Below, one piece after another: positions 34,548 through 42,788 of a DNA stretch of 64,000 bases. The notes below the pieces were generated by a model. The model was not told where the DNA came from. It saw only the letters and a program-made list of their open reading frames with translations, and did not search any database. The position numbers and the translations under genes are program-made. The DNA lies in the NCBI GenBank assembly GCA_963812945.1, contig CAWEXD010000008.1, forward strand, positions 2,046,001 through 2,110,000, given 5' to 3'. The stretch's first letter is position 1, and each line of letters begins with the position of its first letter. This stretch comes from DASRDR01 sp963812945 [NCBI: uncultured Candidatus Rokubacteria bacterium]. Lineage in GTDB: Bacteria > Methylomirabilota > Methylomirabilia > Rokubacteriales.

Positions 34548-34670
34548 GACTGCCTTTCGCGATCGGAAGGGTTACAGGCGCCGCCAGCCTACTACCCGCT
34601 CTCGAAAGCTGTCAAGAATTGGGAATTCCTTCCGTGGCGGGAGCTTGCGCCCACTGATCATCCCGAACGC

Positions 34671-35456
34671 TCACGCACCCGTGAACCGCGGCGGACGCTT
34701 CTCGAAGAACGCCCGGAGCCCCTCCCGATGGTCGGCGGCGTCGATCATCGCTCCCTGGGTCAGCGCTTCCCAGTGGAGCGCCGACTCGAGGTCGAGACCG
34801 GGCGCGCGATCGAGGAGGGTCTTGGCCGCCGCCAGAACCCGCGGGGGGCCATCCGCGATCCGCCGCGCGAGCGCGTAGGTCTCCGCCTCGAGCTCTGCCA
34901 CCGGCACCACCCGGTTGACCAGGCCGATGCGCTCCGCCTCGCGCGCGTCCACGATGTCCGCGGTGAAGACCAGCTCCTTCGCCCGCGCGAGCCCGACGCG
35001 TCGGGGGAGGAAATAGGTTCCCCCGGCGTCCGGGATCAGCCCGATCCGCGCGAACACCTCCCCGAAGCGCGCCCGGTCCGAGGCCACCACGAGATCGCAG
35101 GCCAGGGCGAGGTTGCAGCCGGCACCCGCCGCGGCCCCGTCGACCATCGCGATGGTGGGCGCGCGAAACCGGGCCAGGGCCAGGATGGCGCGATTGATCG
35201 CCTCCACCCGCGCCTGTCCCTCCGCCGCCGTCATCGGGTTGTCGCGCATGAACTTGACGTCGCCGCCGGCGCAGAAGTGCTCGCCGGCCCCGCGCAGGAC
35301 CACCACCCGCACCTCGGGATCGCCATCGAGCCCGACCAGCGCCGCCTCGAGGTCCTGGCGCATGGTCATGTCGAACGCGTTGCGGGCCTCCGGCCGGTTC
35401 AGCGTGATCGTGGCCACGCCGTCCGCGCAGGCCGTCAGGATCGTCCGAGTCTCCAT
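34671..35456 (-). CDS. enoyl-CoA hydratase/isomerase family protein
   Basis: 261 residues, crotonase fold. NRPEARNAFDM at the N-terminus, HFCAGGDVKFM and VDGAAAGAGCNLALACD (oxyanion-hole strands), then FARIGLIPDAGGTYFLPRRVG. Where classical hydratase has a catalytic Glu pair, this protein reads A-G-A-G-C (no Glu) and D-A-G-G, so it may act as an isomerase or other crotonase type and not as a hydratase (inference). ATG 35456 follows GGGAGGG by eight bases. Confidence 0.82.
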   Translation of the reverse strand: METRTILTACADGVATITLNRPEARNAFDMTMRQDLEAALVGLDGDPEVRVVVLRGAGEHFCAGGDVKFMRDNPMTAAEGQARVEAINRAILALARFRAPTIAMVDGAAAGAGCNLALACDLVVASDRARFGEVFARIGLIPDAGGTYFLPRRVGLARAKELVFTADIVDAREAERIGLVNRVVPVAELEAETYALARRIADGPPRVLAAAKTLLDRAPGLDLESALHWEALTQGAMIDAADHREGLRAFFEKRPPRFTGA

Positions 35457-35478
35457 CGTCACGGCCCTCCCTGCCCCG

Positions 35479-36762
35479 TCAGACACCGGGCGCCGTGGCC
35501 ACGACGACCTGGGGCGGCCGCCGGGAGACCGGGTCCTCGCGGATCGCCAGCACCATGATGGTCGCCGCGAACGCCACCAGCGCCGCCGAGTGGAAGGCGA
35601 CCGTGTAGTCACCGAGGCGGTCGTACAAGTAACCCCCGGTCAGGGCCCCCACCGCCGACCCGATCTGGTGCGAGAAGAAGATCCAGCCCGACAGCTCGCC
35701 GACGGAATAGCGCCCGTAGATCTTCGCCGTGAGCGCCGTCGTGGCCGGCACCGTGGAGATGAAGTTCAGCCCGAACACCACCGCCCACGCGAAGAGGCCC
35801 GCGGTCGTTTCCACGTAGGGCAGGAACACGAGCGACAGGCCGCGCAGGCCGTAGTACGCGGCCAGGGGGATCTTCTGCCCGTACCGGTCGCAGATCCAGC
35901 CGGACCCGATCGTGCCGATGATGTTGAAGGCGCCCATCACGCCGAGGGCCTGGGCCGCCTGGCCGCCGTGGAAACCGTGCTCGGTGGCGTGAGGGATCAG
36001 GTGGGTGAGCACGAGCCCGACACTCGTGTAGCCGCAGACCCAGAAGCTCCCGGCCAGGAGCCAGAACGGCGCCGTGGTGAGCGCCTCTCTGAGCGTCGTT
36101 CGCTCGACCGACGCGCTCGTAGGCGCGGCTGTCCGGGCGCCGGGGACGGCGCCGTAGGGCTCGAGACCCATGTCCTTCGGGTCGTTCCGGATGAGAGTCA
36201 GGACCAAGGGCAGGACGATCGCGAGGAAGCCCGCGCCGAGGACGACGAACGCCGTCCGCCAGCCCCACGTCAGCATGAGCCACATCGCCAAGGGCACGAC
36301 GAGGAGCTGACCGGCCGCCATCGCTCCGCCCGCGATCCCGATGGCAAGGCCGCGTCGGGTGTCGAACCAGCGTGACGCCATCACCGCGGCGATCCCCGAC
36401 GACGCGCCTCCGGCGCCGATGGCGATGATGACCCCGACGGTCGCGTGCAGCTGCCAGAGCGAGACGATCAACGCCGCCCCCAGGGCGCCGACGCCGAGGA
36501 GGACGCCCGAGGCCGCCAGGACCACGCGACCGCCCCACCGATCGGCGAGGCGGCCCATCACCGGCCCGGCAGCCCCGTTGAACACGAACGACAGGGACGC
36601 GACGAGGGACAGAGCCGTGCGACCCCAGCCGAACTCGGTTTCCATCGGCTTGATGAAGACGCCGAAAGCGCTCCGCACCCCGGTGGCGGCCAGGAGCACG
36701 ACCGCGGTCGCCCCCAGGACCACCCAGGCGTAGTGGAGGCGGCCCGTGCCTCGCGTCGTCAC
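35479..36762 (-). CDS. MFS transporter, oxalate/formate antiporter-like
   Basis: 427 residues, 12 helices with a central cytoplasmic loop near residue 210 (DPKDMGLEPYGAVPG). LADRWGGR after helix 2 and ICDRYGQK after helix 8 are the MFS A motifs; FGVFIKPMETEFGWGRTALSL and SRWFDTRRGLAIGIA are typical of the monocarboxylate/OFA branch. The GTG start overlaps the ribokinase stop (GTGA), so it and the kinase are coupled. The substrate is unknown; the kinase context hints at a sugar or nucleoside but the OFA type prefers carboxylates. Confidence 0.8.
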   Translation of the reverse strand: MTTRGTGRLHYAWVVLGATAVVLLAATGVRSAFGVFIKPMETEFGWGRTALSLVASLSFVFNGAAGPVMGRLADRWGGRVVLAASGVLLGVGALGAALIVSLWQLHATVGVIIAIGAGGASSGIAAVMASRWFDTRRGLAIGIAGGAMAAGQLLVVPLAMWLMLTWGWRTAFVVLGAGFLAIVLPLVLTLIRNDPKDMGLEPYGAVPGARTAAPTSASVERTTLREALTTAPFWLLAGSFWVCGYTSVGLVLTHLIPHATEHGFHGGQAAQALGVMGAFNIIGTIGSGWICDRYGQKIPLAAYYGLRGLSLVFLPYVETTAGLFAWAVVFGLNFISTVPATTALTAKIYGRYSVGELSGWIFFSHQIGSAVGALTGGYLYDRLGDYTVAFHSAALVAFAATIMVLAIREDPVSRRPPQVVVATAPGV

Positions 36763-37724
36763 CGCGTCCACTCCGTCCACCAGGCGTGGCTCGGCTGTCG
36801 ATCGTAGCGGTTCATCAGCGCCAGTACCTCCTCCCGCGTGGGCATGGCGTCGACCGCGCCCGGGCGCGTACACGTCAGGGATCCCGCCGCGCTCGCGACC
36901 AGGAGCGCGTCCTCGAGGGGCGCTCCGGCCGCCAGGCACGCCGCCAGGGCACCGCTGAAGGCGTCGCCCGCGCCCACGGTATCGACCGCCTCGACCGGGA
37001 AGGCGGCGACCCGGAAGGCGCCCGCGGCGCGGACCGCGACCGCGCCCGCCGCGCCCAGCGTCACCACCGCCGTGGACACGCCACGGTCGACCAGGGCACG
37101 GCCTGCGGCCTCGGCCTCATCCACGTTCCGGACCTCGCGGCCGGTGAGGAGCTCCGCCTCGATCTCGTTGGGCGTGAGGTAGTCTACCAGCGGGAGGAGA
37201 TCAGCGGGAAGCGGCAGAACCCGCGCGGGCGCGGGGTTGAGCACGGTGCGCTTGCCGAGCCGCCGCGCTTCCACGAGCGCCCAGCGCACCGTGTCGATCG
37301 GCGTCTCCAGCTGCAGGAGCACGACCTCTGCTCCGGCCAGGGTCTCCGCATGACGCCGGGCCCTGTCGGGGGTCAGGTGGTGGTTCGCGCCCGGGGCGAC
37401 GGCGATCTGGTTGCGCCCCTCCGGATCGACCGCGATCAACGCGACCCCCGTCGGTGTCTCGCGAGTGCGCTCGATCGGCCCCGGGGGCAGGCCAGCCTCC
37501 GCCAGCGCGGCAGCCAAGCGGTCCCCCATCGGGTCCGCCCCGAGCAGGGTCACGAAGGCGACGTCGGCGCCGAGCCGGCGCGCCGCGACGGCCTGGTTGG
37601 CACCCTTGCCCCCCGGGGACGTGACCAGTGTGCCGCCTGACACCGTCTCCCCGACGCCGGGAAGCCGCGGCACCGACACGGTGAAGTCGAGGTTGGAGCT
37701 CCCGATCACGCAGACGGTGGCCAC
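36759..37724 (-). CDS. rbsK: ribokinase (PfkB family)
   Basis: 321 residues. PfkB signature 1 is near the N-terminus (SPGGKGANQAVAARRLG) and signature 2 is DTVGAGDAFSGAL with the catalytic Asp. SSNLDFTV and NPAPARVLP match ribokinase more closely than fructokinase. It phosphorylates a pentose, normally D-ribose, at O5. It is followed by the MFS transporter with a four-base overlap. Adenosine or other nucleoside kinases are less likely alternatives. Confidence 0.85.
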   Translation of the reverse strand: MATVCVIGSSNLDFTVSVPRLPGVGETVSGGTLVTSPGGKGANQAVAARRLGADVAFVTLLGADPMGDRLAAALAEAGLPPGPIERTRETPTGVALIAVDPEGRNQIAVAPGANHHLTPDRARRHAETLAGAEVVLLQLETPIDTVRWALVEARRLGKRTVLNPAPARVLPLPADLLPLVDYLTPNEIEAELLTGREVRNVDEAEAAGRALVDRGVSTAVVTLGAAGAVAVRAAGAFRVAAFPVEAVDTVGAGDAFSGALAACLAAGAPLEDALLVASAAGSLTCTRPGAVDAMPTREEVLALMNRYDRQPSHAWWTEWTR

Positions 37725-37843
37725 CGCACCTCCTGTCTCAGAACGGGTCCGGTGCCCCCGGGCCGTCGACGCCAGGCGGCCCGAACCGTCCGGGCGTCTG
37801 ATCCCGTCTCAAGGGTGATTGGCGTCCCGGGCACCGGGGCGTC

Positions 37844-37852
37844 TGCTATCAT
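37844..37852 (+). promoter_or_regulatory. extended -10 promoter of the selenoprotein gene
   Basis: TGCTATCAT: an extended -10 element (TGn then TATCAT at 37847-37852) with no clear -35. Initiation near 37859 would give a leader of about 40 bases before the GTG at 37900. Confidence 0.45.
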
Positions 37853-37899
37853 CAGGGCGGCCCGAGAGGCACACAACCGGCCGGAAAGGAGGGGGACGC

Positions 37900-38130
37900 G
37901 TGAACATCCAGATCACCTACTGCACCGAATGAGACTACTACCCCCAGGCCTCCAGTCTGCAGGCCGCGATCAAGCAGGAGTTCGGAGTCACCGCTAGTCT
38001 CCAGGGCGGTCACGGCGGCGTGTTCGACGTGACGCTCGACGGCAAGCGCATCTACTCGAAGGACGAGACGTACCGCTTCCCCACGAACGACGAGGTCTTC
38101 ACCCAGATCCGCGCGCATCAGAAGGCCTGA
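37900..38130 (+). CDS. SelW-like (Rdx family) selenoprotein with in-frame UGA
   Basis: 76 residues if the TGA at 37930-37932 is read as selenocysteine (U). The N-terminus is MNIQITYCTEUDYYPQASSL: a C-x-x-U redox motif directly after the first beta strand, as in SelW/Rdx proteins, then LQAAIKQEFGVTASLQGG and FDVTLDGKRIYSKDETYRFP. The frame runs cleanly past the TGA for 65 more codons with family-like content. The GTG start follows AAAGGAGG. These thioredoxin-like proteins handle thiol redox. The 3' end overlaps the convergent CoA-transferase gene by 13 bases. Standard gene callers would truncate or miss it. Confidence 0.85.
37930..37965 (+). promoter_or_regulatory. Sec UGA codon and probable bacterial SECIS hairpin
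   Basis: UGA at 37930-37932 is followed after 14 bases by stem GGCCU / AGGCC (37947-37951 and 37961-37965) closing the loop CCAGUCUGC, which may tighten to an AGUCU apex about 22-26 bases after the UGA. The E. coli fdhF SECIS has a GGUCU apex at a similar distance, where SelB binds. Confidence 0.65.
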
Positions 38131-39392
38131 CTCCGCGCCCGCCAGTCCCGCTCGAGCCCTTCCCGGAAGCGGGGGTGGGCGAGGCGCGTCAGCTCCCGGG
38201 CACGCTGGTGATCGCTGAGCCCCCGTAGCTCCGCGCGACCGAACTCGGTCACGACGCAGTCGACGAGGTGGCGTGGCGTCGTGACGGGCGTTCCGGTCGC
38301 GAGCCGGGAAACGATTCGGGACGCGTCCCCGCCCCGTCCAGTCGACGGGAGCGCGATCACGGACCGGCCCCCGCCGAGAGCCGCCCCCATCACGAAGTCG
38401 AACTGACCCCCGATCCCCGACACCTGGCGCTCGCCGAGCGCTTCGGCGTTCACCTGTCCCGTCAGATCGACCTCGATCGCCGAGTTGATCGAGACGAAGC
38501 GGTCGAGGCCGGCCACCAGCCGCGGGTCGTGGACGGCCGTCGAGGACTCCATGTAGACGCGGGGATTCTCGTGCACCCAGCGGAACAAGGGCTCGGTGCC
38601 CATCACCTCGCCGAGATCGAGACAGCCAGGGTGGCGGCGGTTTCGCGCCCCGGTGACGACGCCCGCCTCGAGAAGCGGCAGCATCGCGTCCACCAAGAGC
38701 GAGTGCACGCCGAGATCCCGGTGCCCTCCGAGCCCCGACACGACCGCCTCGGGCGTCGCGCCGATGCCGATCTGGATGGTCGCGCCGTCCGGCACGAGCT
38801 CCGCGACGTGGGTGGCGATCCGGCGCTCGACCTCCCCGACCGGGGGTGACGGGTACGCGACCAGCGCCCGGTCGGTCTCGACCCAGGCGCCGATCCGGTC
38901 GACGCCGATGGTGCTGTCGCCGAGCGTCCGCGGCATCCGGTGGTTGACCTCGGCGATCACGAGGGGCGCCAGCCGCGCCACCGGCAGGGGGTAGCTGGTC
39001 GACACGCCGAGCGACAGCCGGCCGGCGCGGTCCGGCGGCGCCACCTGCACGAGGACCGCGTCGGCGGACCAGGGGCCACCCGGGCCGAACGCCCACGGCG
39101 CGTCGAAGTAGCGTAGCGGCACGAACTCCGCCTGGCCCCGAGACAGGGCGTCTCGAAGGCCCGGCATCGCGTGGAAGGTCACCCAGCGAAGTCGTCCGTC
39201 GTGCTCCGGAGCGCAGAACGGGTGCCCCCCGAGGTGGAGGCCCCCCATGAGCGTGAGCGGTCCCAGCCGGTCCGCCTGGCGCAGGACCTCGGCGATCAGC
39301 GGGGTGGGCTCCGCGCAGCCAGGGGGAAGCAAGACCCGCATGCCCGGTCGGAGGCGCCCGACAGCCTCCTCGACGCCGACGGGAGCGACCAC
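38118..39392 (-). CDS. acetyl-CoA hydrolase/transferase family (CoA-transferase)
   Basis: 424 residues, two Rossmann-like CoA-transferase halves. IQIGIGATPEAVVSGL, GEVMGTEPLFRWVHENPRVYM, and SGIGGQFDFVMGA with the glycine loop of the second domain match the 4-hydroxybutyrate/acetyl-CoA transferase family; SINSAIEVDLTGQVNAE contains the Glu used as the acyl-enzyme residue in this family. It moves CoA between short acyl groups or hydrolyses acetyl-CoA. The acceptor is unknown. Its 3' end overlaps the selenoprotein gene. Confidence 0.83.
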   Translation of the reverse strand: MVAPVGVEEAVGRLRPGMRVLLPPGCAEPTPLIAEVLRQADRLGPLTLMGGLHLGGHPFCAPEHDGRLRWVTFHAMPGLRDALSRGQAEFVPLRYFDAPWAFGPGGPWSADAVLVQVAPPDRAGRLSLGVSTSYPLPVARLAPLVIAEVNHRMPRTLGDSTIGVDRIGAWVETDRALVAYPSPPVGEVERRIATHVAELVPDGATIQIGIGATPEAVVSGLGGHRDLGVHSLLVDAMLPLLEAGVVTGARNRRHPGCLDLGEVMGTEPLFRWVHENPRVYMESSTAVHDPRLVAGLDRFVSINSAIEVDLTGQVNAEALGERQVSGIGGQFDFVMGAALGGGRSVIALPSTGRGGDASRIVSRLATGTPVTTPRHLVDCVVTEFGRAELRGLSDHQRARELTRLAHPRFREGLERDWRARSQAF

Positions 39393-39407
39393 GGGCCCCG
39401 GGCCCGG

Positions 39408-40604
39408 TCAGGCGCCGGGCAGCGCGCGACGGAGGCTGTCGAGCGCCAGGACCGCGGCACGGAGGCGGACCTGGCGGAGATCGCCGCCGGGGCGGTGCTC
39501 GACCTCGCTCGCTCGCGTCGCCGTCGCCACGCCGATGCGAGTGGGGTAGACGGGATTCGGTCCATCGCCTTCGGGATTCCCCATGACGATGGCCGCCCCG
39601 ATGTCGGTGCCGGCCCAGGTCCGGATCGCTCGGGCCAGCTCCGCCGCCGACCCCGACGGCATGCCGAGCCGGCGCTGGACGCCCTCCAGGCTGGCGACCA
39701 GGGATTCCAGACGGGCGGCGACACCGGGCACGCTCGTGAGCCGTTCCGACACCAGGCCCCCGGTCCCGACCTCCACGAGCGCCAGCCTCTGGCCCTGGTC
39801 GGCAAGCTGAGCCGCGACGACGCCTTCCAGGCTCTCCCGGTCCACTCCGAAAACCGTGTCGCCGAGCCGCGAGCGGATCTCGGCCTCGACGGGCGCGATG
39901 AGGGCGCGCGCGGCGCCCTCGTCCGTCCCCTTCGCCGCGATGCGGACGTCAACTTGGCCGGGATGCGCCATCGTGCCGACGGTCGGGTTCGCGCCCTTGG
40001 CCATGAGATCCGCGAGAAGCTCTCCCACGCGGCTCTCCCCGATCCCGGCCACGCGCACGAGCCGCGACACGATGGCGGCCTGGAGCCCGTAACGGGCGCG
40101 GACATGGGGGAGGGCCCGCGTGAGCAAAAGGTGCTCCATCTCGCGTGGCACGCCGGGCAGGACGATCAGGGTGCGGTCGCCCTCCTCGACGATGAAGCAG
40201 GGCGCGGTCCCGACCGGGTTCGGCACGGGGAGCGCGCCTCGCGGGACATAGGCCTGCTTCCGGTTCGACGACGAGAGAGGCAATCCCCGGGCCTGGAAGA
40301 AGGCCTCGATGTCGGCGAGAAGCTCGGGGTGGAAAACCAGCTCCCGCCCTGTCGCGCGGGCGACGGCCTCCCGGGTCACGTCGTCCTCGGTCGGCCCGAG
40401 GCCCCCGGTCGTGATCACGACCTCGGCCCGGCCCAGTGCCGTCTCGAGGGCCGCGGCGACACGGGCGAGGTTGTCCCCGACGGTCGTCTTCTGGAAGAGG
40501 TCCAGGCCGAGCAAGGCCAACTGCCTGGCGATGAAGGCGGCGTTCGTGTCGACGATCTGCCCCAGGAGGAGCTCCGATCCGACGCTCACGATCTCCGCGC
40601 GCAT
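39408..40604 (-). CDS. cinA: CinA-like protein with degenerate deamidase motif
   Basis: 398 residues, standard CinA length. Residues 1-165 are the MoaB/MogA-like domain (SVGSELLLGQIVDTNAAF, ITTGGLGPTEDDVTREA, LPGVPREMEHL). The C-terminal domain corresponds to PncC-type NMN deamidase, but the usual ESCTGG reads EVGTGG here: the catalytic Ser and the Cys are replaced, and the following conserved GGVVTYSN-like strand is absent. The deamidase is therefore probably inactive, leaving the ADP-ribose pyrophosphatase-like domain. ATG 40604 is preferred over a start eight codons upstream. Confidence 0.82.
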   Translation of the reverse strand: MRAEIVSVGSELLLGQIVDTNAAFIARQLALLGLDLFQKTTVGDNLARVAAALETALGRAEVVITTGGLGPTEDDVTREAVARATGRELVFHPELLADIEAFFQARGLPLSSSNRKQAYVPRGALPVPNPVGTAPCFIVEEGDRTLIVLPGVPREMEHLLLTRALPHVRARYGLQAAIVSRLVRVAGIGESRVGELLADLMAKGANPTVGTMAHPGQVDVRIAAKGTDEGAARALIAPVEAEIRSRLGDTVFGVDRESLEGVVAAQLADQGQRLALVEVGTGGLVSERLTSVPGVAARLESLVASLEGVQRRLGMPSGSAAELARAIRTWAGTDIGAAIVMGNPEGDGPNPVYPTRIGVATATRASEVEHRPGGDLRQVRLRAAVLALDSLRRALPGA

Positions 40605-40900
40605 GGGGTCAGGCCGGCATGTTAGCACACGGCCTCAGGAGGGCCCTGGGGGGGTCGGCCGGGCCGGATGTTTGCACCCATGACACTTCTGGAACCCCCA
40701 GGCGCCTCCTACGAGGTGGCGAAGTTCTGGTTCAGGATGAAGATTCCCTGAATGCACGGGACCTTGCAGCGCGTCAGCTGAACTGGAGTCACAGCGTTTG
40801 AAAAAAATAGCCGCGTGGAAACTTTCCGGGCGCTTCGCCCGTCTTATGGTGGGCAAGCGAAAAACGAGAGTGGGCTCCCGACCGACCGGAGGACGTGACG
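40605..40900. other. divergent intergenic region between cinA and rpoD
   Basis: No supported gene. It includes an A-run (40800-40807, after GTTTG) and a short hairpin GGGCG-CTT-CGCCC around 40827-40839 in the rpoD leader. A small minus-strand frame with CHGC (about 40640-40700) is not convincing. Promoters for both flanking genes should be here, but no box pair is clear enough to call. Confidence 0.4.
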
Positions 40901-42493
40901 ATGCTCCAGCGTAGCACTGCGCATGACCGCAGCTCCTCGGTGGCCGTGTCCAGGATCCGACAGGCCAAGCCCGAGGATGGGTTCAGCCGGACTCCCGGCG
41001 AACTCGTGCCGGCCGACAAGGTGGACGAAGTGCTCCACGGCCTCGACCTTCCTCAGGCAGTCGAGACCGGGGAAGCCCTCCCGGTGGGTCCCGGGGACTA
41101 CGACGGGGCCGTCGAGGAGGAGGAGGAGCCGGTCGAAGAGAGCCTCAGCCCGGAGGACCCCGTCCGCCTGTACCTCAGGGAGATCGGGCGGATCCACCTC
41201 CTGAACTCCGAGCAAGAGGTCAAGCTCGGCCAGCAGATCGAGCGTGGTCAGGACAAGGTCCGCCGAGCGATCATGGCCGTCCCCCTCGTTCGGGCCCAGC
41301 TCATGGACCTGGCCGAGCGGCTGCGGAAGCGCGAGGTCGACCCCAACCAGTACCTGGAGGCCCCTGACGGCACCGAGCTTCCGGAGAGCGAGCTCCGGCG
41401 GGTGCTGAACGTGTTCGCCCAGATCCGCCGGCTGGATCGGGAGCTCGGTGAGCTCGAGGCCTCGCGGAACCGGGCGCGGAAGGACTCGACGATCAAGGCC
41501 ATCCAGGAGTGGATCGCCCAGAACCATCAGGACCGGGTGCGCCTCCTGGGCGACCTCCCGCTCAAGCCCATGGTCGTCGACCGCTGGGTCGGACGGTTCC
41601 GCACCCTGGCCCAGGAGCTGGCCGGCCTGCAGAAGCAGATCGAAGTCATGGCCGACAAGGGAGCGAAGGCTGAGCTCCGTAAGCGCGCCCGGGTGATCGA
41701 GGCAGAGATCGGTCTGGTCTCGAAGCGCGCGGTGGCGGTCATGCGGGACCTCGATGCCGGCGAGTTCGAGGTGCGCCTGGCGAAGAAGGCCCTCATGGAG
41801 GCGAACCTGCGCCTCGTGGTCTCGATCGCCAAGCGCTACCTGAACCACGACATGCCGCTCCTGGACCTCATCCAGGAGGGGAACATCGGTCTCATGAAGG
41901 CCGTCGACCGGTTCAAGTACCGCCGCGGGTTCAAGTTCTCGACCTATGCGACCTGGTGGATCCGCCAGGCGATCACCCGGGCGATCGCGGATCACGCGCG
42001 GACGATCCGCATCCCGGTCCACATGATCGAGACGCTGAACCGGCTCGCGCGGGTCAACCGCGGTCTCTACCAGGAGCTTGGCCGGGAGGCGACTCCGGAG
42101 GAGCTGGCCACGCGGAGCGACCTGCCCCTCCGCAAGGTGCGGCTGATCCTGGAGTCGTGCAAGAAGCCGCTCTCGCTCGAGACGCCGATCGGCGAGGACT
42201 CGGACCTCGGGGACTTTCTCGAGGACAAGCGCACGCCGTCGCCAGTGGAGTCCCTCCTGTCCGACGACCTCACGGCGCAGGTGGAGCGCGCCCTGTCCGG
42301 CCTCTCCGAGAAGGAGGCGCAGATCCTCCGCCTCCGGTTCGGGATCGGCGAGGAGGGCGAGCACACCCTGGAGGAGGTTGGCCAGCGCTTCGACGTCACC
42401 CGCGAGCGCATCCGCCAGATCGAGGCGAAGGCGCTCCGCAAGCTGCGCTCGCCGCTCCGCGGCCGCGGCCTCCGGAGCTTCGTCGAGAACTAG
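40901..42493 (+). CDS. rpoD: primary RNA polymerase sigma factor
   Basis: 530 residues. Region 1.2 [22 protein letters not shown] (about residue 85), a long non-conserved insert, region 2 ([33 protein letters not shown] and [19 protein letters not shown]), region 3 and region 4 with [18 protein letters not shown] at the C-terminus. The N-terminus is acidic ([12 protein letters not shown]). ATG 40901 is eight bases after GGAGG; the GTG two codons upstream is too close to the site. This is the housekeeping sigma factor. Confidence 0.93.
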   Translation: MLQRSTAHDRSSSVAVSRIRQAKPEDGFSRTPGELVPADKVDEVLHGLDLPQAVETGEALPVGPGDYDGAVEEEEEPVEESLSPEDPVRLYLREIGRIHLLNSEQEVKLGQQIERGQDKVRRAIMAVPLVRAQLMDLAERLRKREVDPNQYLEAPDGTELPESELRRVLNVFAQIRRLDRELGELEASRNRARKDSTIKAIQEWIAQNHQDRVRLLGDLPLKPMVVDRWVGRFRTLAQELAGLQKQIEVMADKGAKAELRKRARVIEAEIGLVSKRAVAVMRDLDAGEFEVRLAKKALMEANLRLVVSIAKRYLNHDMPLLDLIQEGNIGLMKAVDRFKYRRGFKFSTYATWWIRQAITRAIADHARTIRIPVHMIETLNRLARVNRGLYQELGREATPEELATRSDLPLRKVRLILESCKKPLSLETPIGEDSDLGDFLEDKRTPSPVESLLSDDLTAQVERALSGLSEKEAQILRLRFGIGEEGEHTLEEVGQRFDVTRERIRQIEAKALRKLRSPLRGRGLRSFVEN

Positions 42494-42518
42494 CCGGCGC
42501 GCGGCGCCGCATCGTCTC

Positions 42519-42550
42519 ACGGCCGGCCAGTCCGACGACTGGCCGGCCGT
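42519..42550. terminator. strong bidirectional terminator hairpin
   Basis: Perfect 14-bp stem ACGGCCGGCCAGTC / GACTGGCCGGCCGT with a CGAC loop, between the convergent rpoD (ends 42493) and BCCP gene (ends 42573). The downstream sequence on the plus strand is TCTGCTT, with only a partial U tract. Confidence 0.75.
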
Positions 42551-42572
42551 TCTGCTTACGGGATCGTGGAGC

Positions 42573-42788
42573 TCACTCCAGCGTGGCGACGACCTCGCCT
42601 TCCTGGACCGTCTGCCCCTCGGCCACCCGGATCTCTCGGACCACACCAGCGCGCGGAGCCTCGACGGGGATCTCCATCTTCATCGACTCCAGGATCAGGA
42701 TCGGGTCCCCCGCTCCGACTGCGCTCCCCGCGCCGGCGACGACCTGGAACACCACGCCCGTGATGTGGGCGCGCACCTCTTCAGCCAT
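42573..42788 (-). CDS. biotin carboxyl carrier protein
   Basis: 71 residues: a bare biotinyl domain with ESMKMEIPVEAPRAGVV; the Lys of MKM is biotinylated. VVAGAGSAVGAGDPILIL and VREIRVAEGQTVQEGEVVATLE are the flanking strands. No Ala/Pro-rich leader is present, so it is a minimal BCCP of the acyl-CoA carboxylase type. Its start overlaps the biotin carboxylase stop by eight bases. It carries CO2 to a carboxyltransferase; the gene at 15.7 kb is the only visible candidate. Confidence 0.9.
   Translation of the reverse strand: MAEEVRAHITGVVFQVVAGAGSAVGAGDPILILESMKMEIPVEAPRAGVVREIRVAEGQTVQEGEVVATLE

Noticed and set aside
33279-35558. 759-codon plus-strand frame
   Set aside because: Antisense to the FabH-like and crotonase genes.
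40635-40856. Small minus-strand frame with a cytochrome-like CHGC motif
   Set aside because: Lacks the haem-binding CxxCH, has no credible start, and no supporting neighbours.
40844-42646. Long minus-strand frame across rpoD (600 codons)
   Set aside because: It is antisense to a clear sigma factor and has no recognisable domain; long antisense frames are expected at this GC content.
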